NCBI GenBank assembly: GCA_028711675.1
Contig: JAQTRT010000003.1
Location: 1-35,416, forward strand
Direction of reading: 5' to 3'
From: a bacterium
GTDB lineage: Bacteria > Spirochaetota > JAHITG01
DNA length: 35,416 nt
A program made the translations under genes and the position numbers. The notes below the pieces were generated by a model that did no database searches, had not been told where the DNA came from, and worked only from the letters and a program-made list of their open reading frames with translations. Every line of letters begins with the position of its first letter. Position 1 is the first letter of the stretch. Shown here one piece after another: positions 9,441 to 19,540 of the stretch.

Positions 9441-9512
9441 CGCGGGGTAGTGCAGAGGTAGCACGTCGGGCTCATAACCCGAAGGTCGAAGGTTCGAGTC
9501 CTTCCCCCGCTA
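9441..9512 (+). tRNA. tRNA-Met (CAU), probable initiator
   Basis: CGCGGGG-TA-GTGC-AGAGGTA-GCAC-G-TCGGG-CTCATAA-CCCGA-AGGTC-GAAGG-TTCGAGT-CCTTC-CCCCGCT-A. Cloverleaf folds; anticodon CAT; three consecutive G-C pairs in the anticodon stem and unpaired C1/T72 indicate the initiator. CCA not encoded. Confidence 0.92.
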
Positions 9513-9595
9513 ATTTCTCGTTTATAGTTGGTTATGAGTTCAAAAAAATGAACCAAATCCCTGAACCAACAACCGACTAACCCCGAACCAAGATC

Positions 9596-9669
9596 GGCGG
9601 TGTAGCTCAGTTGGCTAGAGCAAGCGGCTCATATCCGCTGTGTCGGGGGTTCGACTCCCTCCACCGCTA
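9596..9669 (+). tRNA. tRNA with CAU anticodon (elongator Met; Ile-lysidine form not excluded)
   Basis: GGCGGTG-TA-GCTC-AGTTGGCTA-GAGC-A-AGCGG-CTCATAT-CCGCT-GTGTC-GGGGG-TTCGACT-CCCTC-CACCGCT-A. Cloverleaf folds; CCA not encoded. Confidence 0.9.
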
Positions 9670-9733
9670 ATGAAAATATCAGCAAGGGATCAACAGATTC
9701 TGAGTCTTAATAAAATTTAATCAATTAAAATAA

Positions 9734-11065
<1,332 letters not shown>

Positions 11066-11073
11066 ACCTGTTA

Positions 11074-11202
11074 GAAAAGGTGATAAAGGGATTAAAGGTT
11101 ATAAAGGCATTAAAGGCAGGATAAGCTTACCTTTAAGACCCTTATAGCCTTTCAAACCTTTATTGCCTTTATGACGTTTTCTAGTGCCTTGGTGGCAAAG
11201 CG
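11074..11202. repeat. Intergenic period-9 AAAGG/CCTTT inverted repeat element (copy B)
   Basis: AAAGG GATT AAAGG TTAT AAAGG CATT AAAGG, centre AAGCTT (11123-11128), then CCTTT AAGA CCCTT ATAG CCTTT CAAA CCTTT ATTG CCTTT; distal gtgccttggtggcaaagcg. Confidence 0.75.
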
Positions 11203-11214
11203 TTTTTTAGTAAA

Positions 11215-11655
11215 ATGAGAAAAAAAAACAACTTCAGGTTCATCTTCCTCTCCCTCATCATCATCTATCTTTTCATTTTCAGCGACATCGGCATCATAGC
11301 CCGGATCCAGCTGAACCAGGAGATGAAAAGGTTCGAGAAAAAGATCGCTCTTCTCAGAAAAGAGAATGAAAAATTAAAACTGACCGTGGAACAATTGAAG
11401 TCGGACCGCAACTACCTGGCGGAAATGGCCAGGAAACTGGGTTATGCCCGGAACGGGGAGAAGATCTACAGGTTCTATGAAGAACCACCTACGAACAGCC
11501 TGTCAAGCGGTACGAATATTAAACTTTCCTTCAGAGAAAAACTCAAATTCAACAATTATATCATTTACTGGATTCTCTTTCTTATTGTTGTTATAATCTA
11601 TATCCTTCTGCTTTATTTTGGCCGGAACAACAGGAACAGTACGAAAGACAGTTGA
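11215..11655 (+). CDS. ftsB: FtsB/DivIC-family septum formation initiator with an extra C-terminal TM segment
   Basis: 146 aa; N-terminal TM, coiled coil (KRFEKKIALLRKENEKLKLTVEQLKSD), YLAEMARKLGYARNGEKIYRF signature; next to eno as in many bacteria. Confidence 0.8.
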   Translation: MRKKNNFRFIFLSLIIIYLFIFSDIGIIARIQLNQEMKRFEKKIALLRKENEKLKLTVEQLKSDRNYLAEMARKLGYARNGEKIYRFYEEPPTNSLSSGTNIKLSFREKLKFNNYIIYWILFLIVVIIYILLLYFGRNNRNSTKDS

Positions 11656-11693
11656 TCCCGCGCGATGGAACGCTCATCCATGAATCCTTTACA

Positions 11694-13319
11694 TCAATAA
11701 GAATACGAGAGGGAAAGCTTAATGATTGTCTGATAATCCATCAGGTCACCGGGTCTCAAACCCAGTTCATATCCCGTATAACTTATATCCAGTTGTACAT
11801 GAGCATATACAATAGGAGCCAGAACAGCAGAAAACAAGCAGCAAACAGGATTCTTCTGGACGAATTCCCTGTCATTAGGATTAAATTTGGGGAAATAGAT
11901 CCTGTTCGGCCGAAGGAATTTTAAAAGAGGAACATAAGTTATAAATTTAGAAAGAAAAAGAGTTACAGCGCCGCCTACGATCATTCCCGTTATCACAGTC
12001 TTATCATTTATATTAAATTCGTCGTTATCTGTACTGTAATGCCCTATCGCAGCCCCGCCGATTATACCCAATACAGTGGCACCGGAATCTACTCCTACAC
12101 CGAAAGAAGGATATCCCTCGTTGATACCGGCCCGTAAGGTAAGGATACGGAAAAGGAATTTCGCTTCTGTACCAAAATGCCATTTTAAAAAGAAATTTTT
12201 TTCTTGTTGATGAAAAACATCTTCCACGTCAAGAGCCAGGATAGGATCCTGTATGATCTCTATAAGATTAAAATGAGGCATCCAGGCCGCGCCGACCCTG
12301 GCATTAATAGGGATACGGGAAGACTCGGATTTATCCCACCAGTTGATCTTTGTATATACATCGGATAAAAGAAGGCCGAATTTCCAGGCAAAGCTGGGGC
12401 GGTACATGACGCCCAGGTCGAACCCGTAGCCTGTTCCTATCTTCAGCTGTTCAATAGGGACTGAAGCATAATCAACGCCGTGAAGCATGATATCCATGAT
12501 CGATCTTTTCTCAAGGGTATCCTCAAGATCACCACGGATATAATCCCCTTCAATAAACTGGTACACAGCGGCAAAATCATCCAGGCTGGCCAGTTCAGCC
12601 TTGATCCTGGTAAAATATTTTAAAGTAATGCCCGCGCTCCAGGCTTTGTAGCCCGGAATCGGAATGCCGATGCCCACGGGGACGATAAAGTCCGCATTGA
12701 ACTTCGTGATCAGGTTGGGGAAAAATCCCGCGGGCTCCACCCGGATCACAGCATCAGAGGCTATAAAAAATCCGAACCCGAAATAATGGCGCGCATAGCT
12801 CATGACTTCCGCATTCATGGTGAGATGGATAGCCGAATAGTACAGCTTGATGAACTGCTCGTTCGCAAATACCGCCTCTTCCAGGGTCAGGGTGCCGTCC
12901 TGGAACTTCTTAAAGAAATCCATATCGATCAGTTTAAAAAGCGGCGCATCCGATTCTGTATCCTTTTCATTCCTTAAATGGGCATAATACAGGAGATTGT
13001 TAATACCGATTTTATCAATGATATTACTATTCAATCCCCAATTAAGAGAGACAACAGTTAAATCGCCAATATTATTATACTTCGGCTTCCATTGAGTGGG
13101 ATCACGGATGGCGTCCAATTTGGAGGTTTCCATCAAGCCGTATGTAGCGAACCCGGCCGGATTGAAAAAAAGCATATTCTTGTCATCCGCAATGGCTGTA
13201 AAAGTATTACCCATACCTGCAACTCGGGCACTATTGAACTGGATGGGCCGTTCCGATGCCATGCCCCGGTTCATCAGGCAGGTCAGTATAAAAAAAATAA
13301 TAATCGTCTTTTTCAGCAT
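11694..13319 (-). CDS. PorV/UPF0164-like outer membrane protein
   Basis: 541 aa; signal peptide; ARVAGMGNTFTAIADDKNMLFFNPAGFA is the typical N-terminal signature of PorV/TraF/FadL-like barrels. Confidence 0.65.
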   Translation of the reverse strand: MLKKTIIIFFILTCLMNRGMASERPIQFNSARVAGMGNTFTAIADDKNMLFFNPAGFATYGLMETSKLDAIRDPTQWKPKYNNIGDLTVVSLNWGLNSNIIDKIGINNLLYYAHLRNEKDTESDAPLFKLIDMDFFKKFQDGTLTLEEAVFANEQFIKLYYSAIHLTMNAEVMSYARHYFGFGFFIASDAVIRVEPAGFFPNLITKFNADFIVPVGIGIPIPGYKAWSAGITLKYFTRIKAELASLDDFAAVYQFIEGDYIRGDLEDTLEKRSIMDIMLHGVDYASVPIEQLKIGTGYGFDLGVMYRPSFAWKFGLLLSDVYTKINWWDKSESSRIPINARVGAAWMPHFNLIEIIQDPILALDVEDVFHQQEKNFFLKWHFGTEAKFLFRILTLRAGINEGYPSFGVGVDSGATVLGIIGGAAIGHYSTDNDEFNINDKTVITGMIVGGAVTLFLSKFITYVPLLKFLRPNRIYFPKFNPNDREFVQKNPVCCLFSAVLAPIVYAHVQLDISYTGYELGLRPGDLMDYQTIIKLSLSYSY

Positions 13320-13352
13320 GTCTTTCCTTTATCCGGTCTCTTGGTCATGTAC

Positions 13353-14579
13353 TCAGGAGCCGCTCCCCATCAGGTTCTTAATGAGGTTGGCGTTCTCGAC
13401 ATCCCTCATAAGCTGTAACATGGTATTCGTGGTCTGCTGCAGGATCTTTAAATCTTCAGCAGTCTGGGGAGACGCCAAATTAGTAAAAAAATCTCCCGGT
13501 TTCCGGACAAATTTATAATACAGATTTGTCATTCCCGTACGAGGATCAGTACTGTTCACGAAAGCGTGGGGCCAGACGCTCTTGCTGAACGAGGCGTACC
13601 AGCTCACGGAATCGCTGATGTATCCCGGTACGTTCACTCCTACAATGCGTACATGGTCGTTGTTCAGGTTATTGGCGTCAGTATCGGCGCCGGTCAGATA
13701 CGCGGACATTTCCGTATACCGTTCATTGATATCGTTCCGGATATCGTCCATAACACCGCCTGAGGTCAATCCTGCCACAGCCTTGTTCAGGCTGGACGAT
13801 GCGCCGGTAAAATCCACAAATGAGGAACCAAAGGTCTTATAAACCAGCAGCAAAGCTTCATTGATATCATGGCCCTGCCAAATCAGGTTGGAAATGGTGG
13901 ACCGCTGTATGGATGCCATGGTAGGCAGAGAGCTCTCGATCGCGCTCAGATCACCCTCAATATTGTTCTGAAGCGTGGTAATGTCTGCCACAGCAGGATT
14001 ATAACCCAGGTTTCCGTTGTCAAAAATAAAAAGATCGCCGCCGCCCGGGCCTGCTGTGCTGAAATAGATGGAATCGCCGTTGGAATCCCCGTTCCTCAGG
14101 AACCCCCGGATAAAATAAGCAAGCATGAGGTTCATGTTGATCTCAAAATCATAAGCAGAGACTGCTCCGTCGCAGCGGCCTTCGGATATGGGGCCCAGAT
14201 ACGCGATCACGACATCCATAGTGCCCAAGAAACCGCCTGCAGAAGCTGTGATAAGACCTGGCAGGTCAGAATCCTGGCCTGAGGACATTTTGGATGCCAG
14301 CCAGATCAAATTAGCGTTATTGAGCAGGATATTCGCTCTTGCATAACCCCGCCGCGCCTTGCTGTTTCTGCCGTCTGCCCTGACAGCCCGAGCGTAATAA
14401 TTGGTGGCAGCAGCCACTTCCCCTTTCTGCATGGCGATATCGCCCATCTCGACCAGATCTGCAGCATCGGTCGTACCCGTGTCCTTGTCCGGATAAAGCC
14501 CGTCAAAGACACTGCAGGACATGATCCCGACTATAATCACTGTACAGGTCAGCATGATGATCAAAAATTTCCTGTTCAT
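13353..14579 (-). CDS. TPR-containing lipoprotein
   Basis: 408 aa; lipobox VGIMSC; EMGDIAMQKGEVAAATNYYARAVRADGRNSKARRGYARA is TPR-like. Confidence 0.65.
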   Translation of the reverse strand: MNRKFLIIMLTCTVIIVGIMSCSVFDGLYPDKDTGTTDAADLVEMGDIAMQKGEVAAATNYYARAVRADGRNSKARRGYARANILLNNANLIWLASKMSSGQDSDLPGLITASAGGFLGTMDVVIAYLGPISEGRCDGAVSAYDFEINMNLMLAYFIRGFLRNGDSNGDSIYFSTAGPGGGDLFIFDNGNLGYNPAVADITTLQNNIEGDLSAIESSLPTMASIQRSTISNLIWQGHDINEALLLVYKTFGSSFVDFTGASSSLNKAVAGLTSGGVMDDIRNDINERYTEMSAYLTGADTDANNLNNDHVRIVGVNVPGYISDSVSWYASFSKSVWPHAFVNSTDPRTGMTNLYYKFVRKPGDFFTNLASPQTAEDLKILQQTTNTMLQLMRDVENANLIKNLMGSGS

Positions 14580-14661
14580 ACATGACCTCCGTTCAACAAA
14601 CGGGCAAAGGCTGTAATGTTCATTATTGGATATAAAAAATCTGTCTTGACCAATTTCTTTT

Positions 14662-14745
14662 CCTCTATAGCCTTTTTAACCTTTAAAACCTTTCTGTACC
14701 TTATCTTTATAACCCTTTTTGCCTTTCAAACCTTTTCAGCCTTCC
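14662..14745. repeat. Period-9 CCTTTNNNN array, single arm (copy C)
   Basis: cctctatag cctttttaa cctttaaaa cctttctgta ccttatctttataa ccctttttg cctttcaaa ccttttcag ccttc. Confidence 0.7.
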
Positions 14746-14747
14746 TT

Positions 14748-15557
14748 TTACTTCTTCCCTTTCTTCGTTTTCACGGTTGTTCCGGTGGTCTCCTGCGTGG
14801 CTTTTGTCGTCATCTCGGCCGGAGCCTGACTTTCGGCTTTCGTGCCCTCTTCCGCTTTTTTCTCCTCTTCCTTCTTGGCGCCCTTCACCTTCTCCGCCTT
14901 AAGAGGGATGGGTTCCGTATATTTCCCTTCGCTGATGCTTTTCACGATGGTCTCGACCACATCCTTCACATAACCCCGCATTTCGGTTATCCAGTACACG
15001 GCTCCGGAATAAGTATCCGTGATGCGGAGTGTCACTTCGATAAAGCTCTTTTTCCAGTCCTCGCCTTCCTGGTATTTATTGATCCTGCCGCCCAGGACCG
15101 TCTCGATCTTCTTGTAAGGTACGGCCTTGAACTCGATGGACCGCTGAAGGGTGTTTCCCTGAAGCTCCAGGTCTCCCCGCTTTTTTTCCAGGGTATCGGT
15201 TTCGATGATCTTATCCTCATATTCGCCCAGGGCTACGTCCACTTTACCCATTTCATAGAACCTCTTTAATAAATTATCGGTAAATTTATTGCTCAGATCG
15301 ACATAATCGATGATCTCGCCTCCCATGGTTTTACAATATTTAGCGTCGAATTTCAGCACGGAAACCGACTTGATCTTGGCTTCCTCGAACCGGGATGTAG
15401 GTTTAATATCTGTCTCAATATAGATACCTGTTTTCTTGCTGAATTTCGGGATCGATATCCCGCCGCCCAGGCCCAGACAAGCAGCCTGCACCTGGTTTAA
15501 ACCGGATAAAACAAAAACAACAACCGTTATAATTATTAATCCTTTACCTGATTTCAT
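14748..15557 (-). CDS. CsgG-like periplasmic/outer-membrane assembly protein with low-complexity tail
   Basis: 269 aa; signal peptide; KSVSVLKFDA, FTDNLLKRFYEMGKVDV, ETVLGGRINKYQ, IEVTLRITDTYSGAVYWITEMRG resemble CsgG/FlgO-type domains; K/E/A/T-rich C-terminus. SD aaggaggtt upstream. Confidence 0.55.
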   Translation of the reverse strand: MKSGKGLIIITVVVFVLSGLNQVQAACLGLGGGISIPKFSKKTGIYIETDIKPTSRFEEAKIKSVSVLKFDAKYCKTMGGEIIDYVDLSNKFTDNLLKRFYEMGKVDVALGEYEDKIIETDTLEKKRGDLELQGNTLQRSIEFKAVPYKKIETVLGGRINKYQEGEDWKKSFIEVTLRITDTYSGAVYWITEMRGYVKDVVETIVKSISEGKYTEPIPLKAEKVKGAKKEEEKKAEEGTKAESQAPAEMTTKATQETTGTTVKTKKGKK

Positions 15558-15583
15558 TTGAACCTCCTTAATCCACGGTATAT

Positions 15584-15611
15584 ATTATACTTTAAAACAA
15601 ATTAAAGTCAA
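15584..15611 (-). promoter_or_regulatory. Sigma70-type promoter
   Basis: Minus strand TTGACT (15611-15606), 16-nt spacer, TATAAT (15589-15584), upstream of the CsgG-like gene. Confidence 0.65.
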
Positions 15612-15674
15612 CCGAAAGACAGACATACAGAACACGATTCTGATATTTTATCTTTATCTTTCATAAAGAATACT

Positions 15675-15777
15675 GTTATAAAGGTTAAAAAGGCTTTAAA
15701 GGCTCATCCTCCAGCCATGTCTTTCTCGTTCCTGCCTTTATAACCTTTATTCCCTTTACAACCTTTTTAACCTTTTA
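15675..15777. repeat. Period-9 AAAGG/CCTTT inverted repeat element (copy D)
   Basis: Left arm gttataaaggttaaaaaggctttaaaggc; right arm cctttataacctttattccctttacaacctttttaacctttta. Confidence 0.75.
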
Positions 15778-18700
15778 TTATTTATAGTACAGTTCTAAAA
15801 TAGAACCGTCCGATGTACTGATATAAGTACTGTTCTGGGAAATGATCAGAGGACGCGTATAGACAGGGGTGCTCCAGACATATTTCCATTTCTGCTTTCC
15901 GGTCTCCAGGTCGACGGCGTACACTGTTCCCTTCTCCTCGGAAAAGACCACCAGGGTCTCCCTGATATCAGGCACGGATTTTATAGAGGAATTAACGTAA
16001 AACTTCCAGTTGATCTTTCCCTCCGGGTATACAGAGTACAGGATGCTGCCTGCCCCGAAATAAAAATTATATTTATCCGAGCACACACCGCCTTCCACAG
16101 GCATCTCCACCCTGATCTGCCTGGACACTTCACCCGTGTTCTTGTTTAAAATATAAAAAATCCCTTTATCCGTACCGGCACCGATATAATTCTGGCAGAG
16201 GGCCGGTGAACCGCGGATGCCGCCCACAGCCTCGAATACCCATACTTTCCGGCCGTTGCGGTCCAGGCATATGACCTCTCCATCCCGGTTGCAGAAATAA
16301 AGCCTGTCCTTATCGAGGACGATGTCGCCGGAGAGCATGCTTCCGGAATTGAACTTCCAGGCCAGCTGGCCTGTTATCATATTCAAAGAATATACATTTC
16401 CATTCTCCGTGCCGAAATAAATATTCCCTTTATCCATGGCCGGGAAACCCGTGATCCGGCTCTCCGCGTCAAATGTCCAGAGCTTATTCAGGTCCGCATT
16501 CATGCAGATCATCCGGCCGTCCTCCAGACCGGCATAGACCCGTTTATTAAAGGACCGGACATCAGAGGTGACAGGCACGCCAAAGACCTGTTTATTCCTG
16601 ATCAATTCCTTGGAACGGGAAAGGGTATCGATGGCATACAGGATACCGCCGTTGTCTCCGGCATACAGGATACCATTATCATAATCCGCGTTCCCCGCGG
16701 ATGCCGAATAAAGGGAATAGATATTCATGAGCCGGACATCAGGGACCAGGGCGATCAGTCTCTCCTGCGCCCACTGGGCCATCTGGGTCCCGGGTATCAT
16801 GATGATGACCCTTTTATAGGACTGGATGGCTTTCTCCAGGTATTTCGGGACATCCATTTTCATGGCTACCTGCATCTTTTGTTCATATATCTTTCCGGCT
16901 CCGTAATAATAAAGCGGAACCTCCTGCACGGAAAGGGCTACCTCGATGCATTTGACAGCTTCATCGATCTTGCCCGGCATCAGGTACAGGGTCCGTGCCA
17001 GATAAAAATAAAAAGCCGGCACATCCTCCTTAAGACGGAGGGCTTGCTTGAAATTATATTCGGACTTGACGTAATCATTCAGCTTGAAATACCCGAGGCC
17101 GCAGTTAAAATACGCCGGGTCATAATTCCTGTCCAATTCTTTCGTGGCTTCGAATTCACGCACTGCTTTCTGGTAATCCCCTTTCTTGAAATGCGCGATA
17201 CCCAGGTTGATATGCGCGTTCAGGTTCCCGGGATTCACGGTAATGGCATCGGTAAATATCTTCAGGGCTTCGTCGAAACTCTCGCTTTTCATGAAAATCT
17301 CGCCGATATCGTTCAGGACCGAATCATTTTTCGGATCAAGTTCCAGGGACTTGCTGTAATAATTATATGAGGTTTTGTAATCACCCTGGTTCATATAAAT
17401 CAGGCCCAGCATCTGATAGTAATCCGGGGACTGGGGAAAATTTCTGATCCCCTCGTTCAATATCTTTTCCGCATTCCGGAAATCCTTTTTGATAATGTAA
17501 ATATTAGCCAGGTTCAGATACAGTTCTTTCATGTCCCGGTAGGTCTTCAGGGCCATTTTATAGCTTTCAATGGCCTTGTCATACTCACCCCGTTCATACT
17601 GATCCCCGGCTGTATTGATATATTTCAAGCTCTCCAGGTAATCGATCTTATCCTGCGCATCGAAAAAGGACGGGTTATACCGCAGGGCGTTCTGGAACTC
17701 ATCCCGTGACTCACTGTACTGTTTCGCGTTGAACAATACCACGCCTTTTTTATAATGAGCGTTCGCCAGCCTGTTCTTAGCGGGCTTGAAACCCGGATTG
17801 AGCTGAAGCGCTTTCTTGTATTCTTCAATGGCTTCATTGAACTTTTTATTGGCCTCAAGGCTCAAGCCCAGTTTGTAATAAAGCTGCGGGTCCTGGCCTT
17901 TCAGTTTTTCCAGCTGTTCGCTCACTTTCCTGGCATTCTGCACGTCACCGCTGTTCCGGTACGCCCTTTCCAGCCCCAGAAGGGCGGGGAAATAATTCTT
18001 CTCCTTCTCCAGGGCTTTCTTGTAGTTCAGGACAGCGGACGGATAAACAGCGGTCTCCAGATAAGAGTTGCCCAGGTTCACCAGGATCTCGAGGAAATCC
18101 GGCTGCATTTTAAGGGCCTGGTTATATTTTTCAATGGCTGCTTTATAATTCTTCTCCTCAAACAATTTATTCCCTTCCTGGACCAGGAGCATGGCTGAGG
18201 ATTTCTTCGAGAATTCCGTTGCCTTTTCCAGGTCCTTGTTCAGCTGATAAGCCTTGTTAAAGGACTCCCTGGCTTCCTTGTATCTTTCTACTTCATAATA
18301 CGCAACTCCCAGGTTCAGGTAAGCTTCCGCATAATCATTCTTTAAACTGATACCGGCCTGAAAGCTCTCGATGGCTTTAGTAAAGGATTCGGTCTCGTTA
18401 TAGACCATCCCCATTAAATTAAATATCCGGTAATTTTCAGGCCATTTTTCCTTGGCTTCTTTCAAGTAATTAATGGCGTCCTTGTATCGTTTAGCCTTTA
18501 AAAAGATATCCACCAGAGTCAGGTACAGATTCACGTCATCGCTCTTTATCTTATACGCTTTCAGCAGATACTGTTCGGCTGAAACAGCATCATTAAGGAA
18601 ATAAAAGGACTGGCCTGTTAAAAAATTCAGTTCATAATTGTCCGGGATCAGTCTTTCAGACTCGCGGAAGGAAAGAAGAGCTTCCTTGTATTTTTTATCC

Positions 18701-19482
18701 TGGAACAGTTCCCTGCCCTGCCTCAATAAAAGAAGGCCGCTGGCCATGTCCCGGGTATCGCTGAGCCGTTTATCTTTGTTGATTTTCAGGCCTTCGTCAA
18801 GCACTTCCATGGCCTTCTGATAATCTTTTAGCTGGATATATATCTGGCCCAGTCCGAGATAAGCTTCCCAAAGGGATTTATCCAGGTCCCTGGCCTTTTC
18901 ATAATTTTTAAAAGCATCGTCAAAGGCCGAATCCCCGTAATAGATATTGGCGATCTCCAGGAATGGAGCCGGATCACGGGAGTTGATCTTCGTTACCAGC
19001 AGGAAGTTCTTCAGGGCGTTATCCCTATCCTCCAGTTTCTTGCAGGCCAGGCCTTTGGTATAATAAGCATCCGCAGTCCGGGGATTGAACCTGATATAGT
19101 TATCCAGGTTCTCGATGCTGTTCTTGTACTGGCTATCCTTATAATACGCATTACCCAGACCGAGATAAGCATCAGACAGGTCCGGCCATTCCTTTAAAGC
19201 CGCCTGAAAATCGTCAATGGCAGCCTTGTATTTTCCCGCCTTGAAATTCTTATTGCCGCTGTTGGCCTTCTCCACGGCTTTGTTCCGTTTTTTCTTCTCG
19301 TCATTGGTCAGCGTGTCCCAGTTCCTCTCTTTTTGCGCAGTCTCGGGCACATCCACATCCCGGGCTGTCAGGACCTGTTTTTCGGTTTCTCCGGATGTAC
19401 TGACCGATTTTTTAAATACAGCGCAATTCTGGTACAGGAGAGCCTGCCCTATAATAACAGTTAATAATAATATTTTTTTCAT
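15778..19482 (-). CDS. Large lipoprotein: long TPR array fused to a C-terminal PQQ-type beta-propeller
   Basis: 1234 aa; lipobox LLYQNC; many TPR units (AYLGLGNAYYKDSQYKNSIENLDNYIRFNP etc.); C-terminal repeats NIYFGTENGNVYSLNMITGQLAWKFNSGS, GTVYAVDLETGKQKWKYVW typical of PQQ repeats. Confidence 0.88.
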   Translation of the reverse strand: MKKILLLTVIIGQALLYQNCAVFKKSVSTSGETEKQVLTARDVDVPETAQKERNWDTLTNDEKKKRNKAVEKANSGNKNFKAGKYKAAIDDFQAALKEWPDLSDAYLGLGNAYYKDSQYKNSIENLDNYIRFNPRTADAYYTKGLACKKLEDRDNALKNFLLVTKINSRDPAPFLEIANIYYGDSAFDDAFKNYEKARDLDKSLWEAYLGLGQIYIQLKDYQKAMEVLDEGLKINKDKRLSDTRDMASGLLLLRQGRELFQDKKYKEALLSFRESERLIPDNYELNFLTGQSFYFLNDAVSAEQYLLKAYKIKSDDVNLYLTLVDIFLKAKRYKDAINYLKEAKEKWPENYRIFNLMGMVYNETESFTKAIESFQAGISLKNDYAEAYLNLGVAYYEVERYKEARESFNKAYQLNKDLEKATEFSKKSSAMLLVQEGNKLFEEKNYKAAIEKYNQALKMQPDFLEILVNLGNSYLETAVYPSAVLNYKKALEKEKNYFPALLGLERAYRNSGDVQNARKVSEQLEKLKGQDPQLYYKLGLSLEANKKFNEAIEEYKKALQLNPGFKPAKNRLANAHYKKGVVLFNAKQYSESRDEFQNALRYNPSFFDAQDKIDYLESLKYINTAGDQYERGEYDKAIESYKMALKTYRDMKELYLNLANIYIIKKDFRNAEKILNEGIRNFPQSPDYYQMLGLIYMNQGDYKTSYNYYSKSLELDPKNDSVLNDIGEIFMKSESFDEALKIFTDAITVNPGNLNAHINLGIAHFKKGDYQKAVREFEATKELDRNYDPAYFNCGLGYFKLNDYVKSEYNFKQALRLKEDVPAFYFYLARTLYLMPGKIDEAVKCIEVALSVQEVPLYYYGAGKIYEQKMQVAMKMDVPKYLEKAIQSYKRVIIMIPGTQMAQWAQERLIALVPDVRLMNIYSLYSASAGNADYDNGILYAGDNGGILYAIDTLSRSKELIRNKQVFGVPVTSDVRSFNKRVYAGLEDGRMICMNADLNKLWTFDAESRITGFPAMDKGNIYFGTENGNVYSLNMITGQLAWKFNSGSMLSGDIVLDKDRLYFCNRDGEVICLDRNGRKVWVFEAVGGIRGSPALCQNYIGAGTDKGIFYILNKNTGEVSRQIRVEMPVEGGVCSDKYNFYFGAGSILYSVYPEGKINWKFYVNSSIKSVPDIRETLVVFSEEKGTVYAVDLETGKQKWKYVWSTPVYTRPLIISQNSTYISTSDGSILELYYK

Positions 19483-19540
19483 TTTTAAAATGATCTTTCT
19501 TTAAAACCATGAACTACGGACGAAAAACAACGAATGTCCT

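Noticed and set aside
9374-9556. 60-aa minus-strand ORF
   Set aside because: It overlaps the initiator tRNA on the opposite strand (ISGGRTRTFDLRVMSPTCYLCTTPR is a typical antisense-tRNA translation).
14616-15269. 217-aa + strand ORF with a hydrophobic start
   Set aside because: Antisense to the CsgG-like gene; its Phe/Leu-rich N-terminus is just the CCTTT repeat array translated.
16879-17370. 163-aa + strand ORF (also 17755-18198, 147 aa)
   Set aside because: Antisense to TPR repeats of the 1234-aa protein; no independent start signals.
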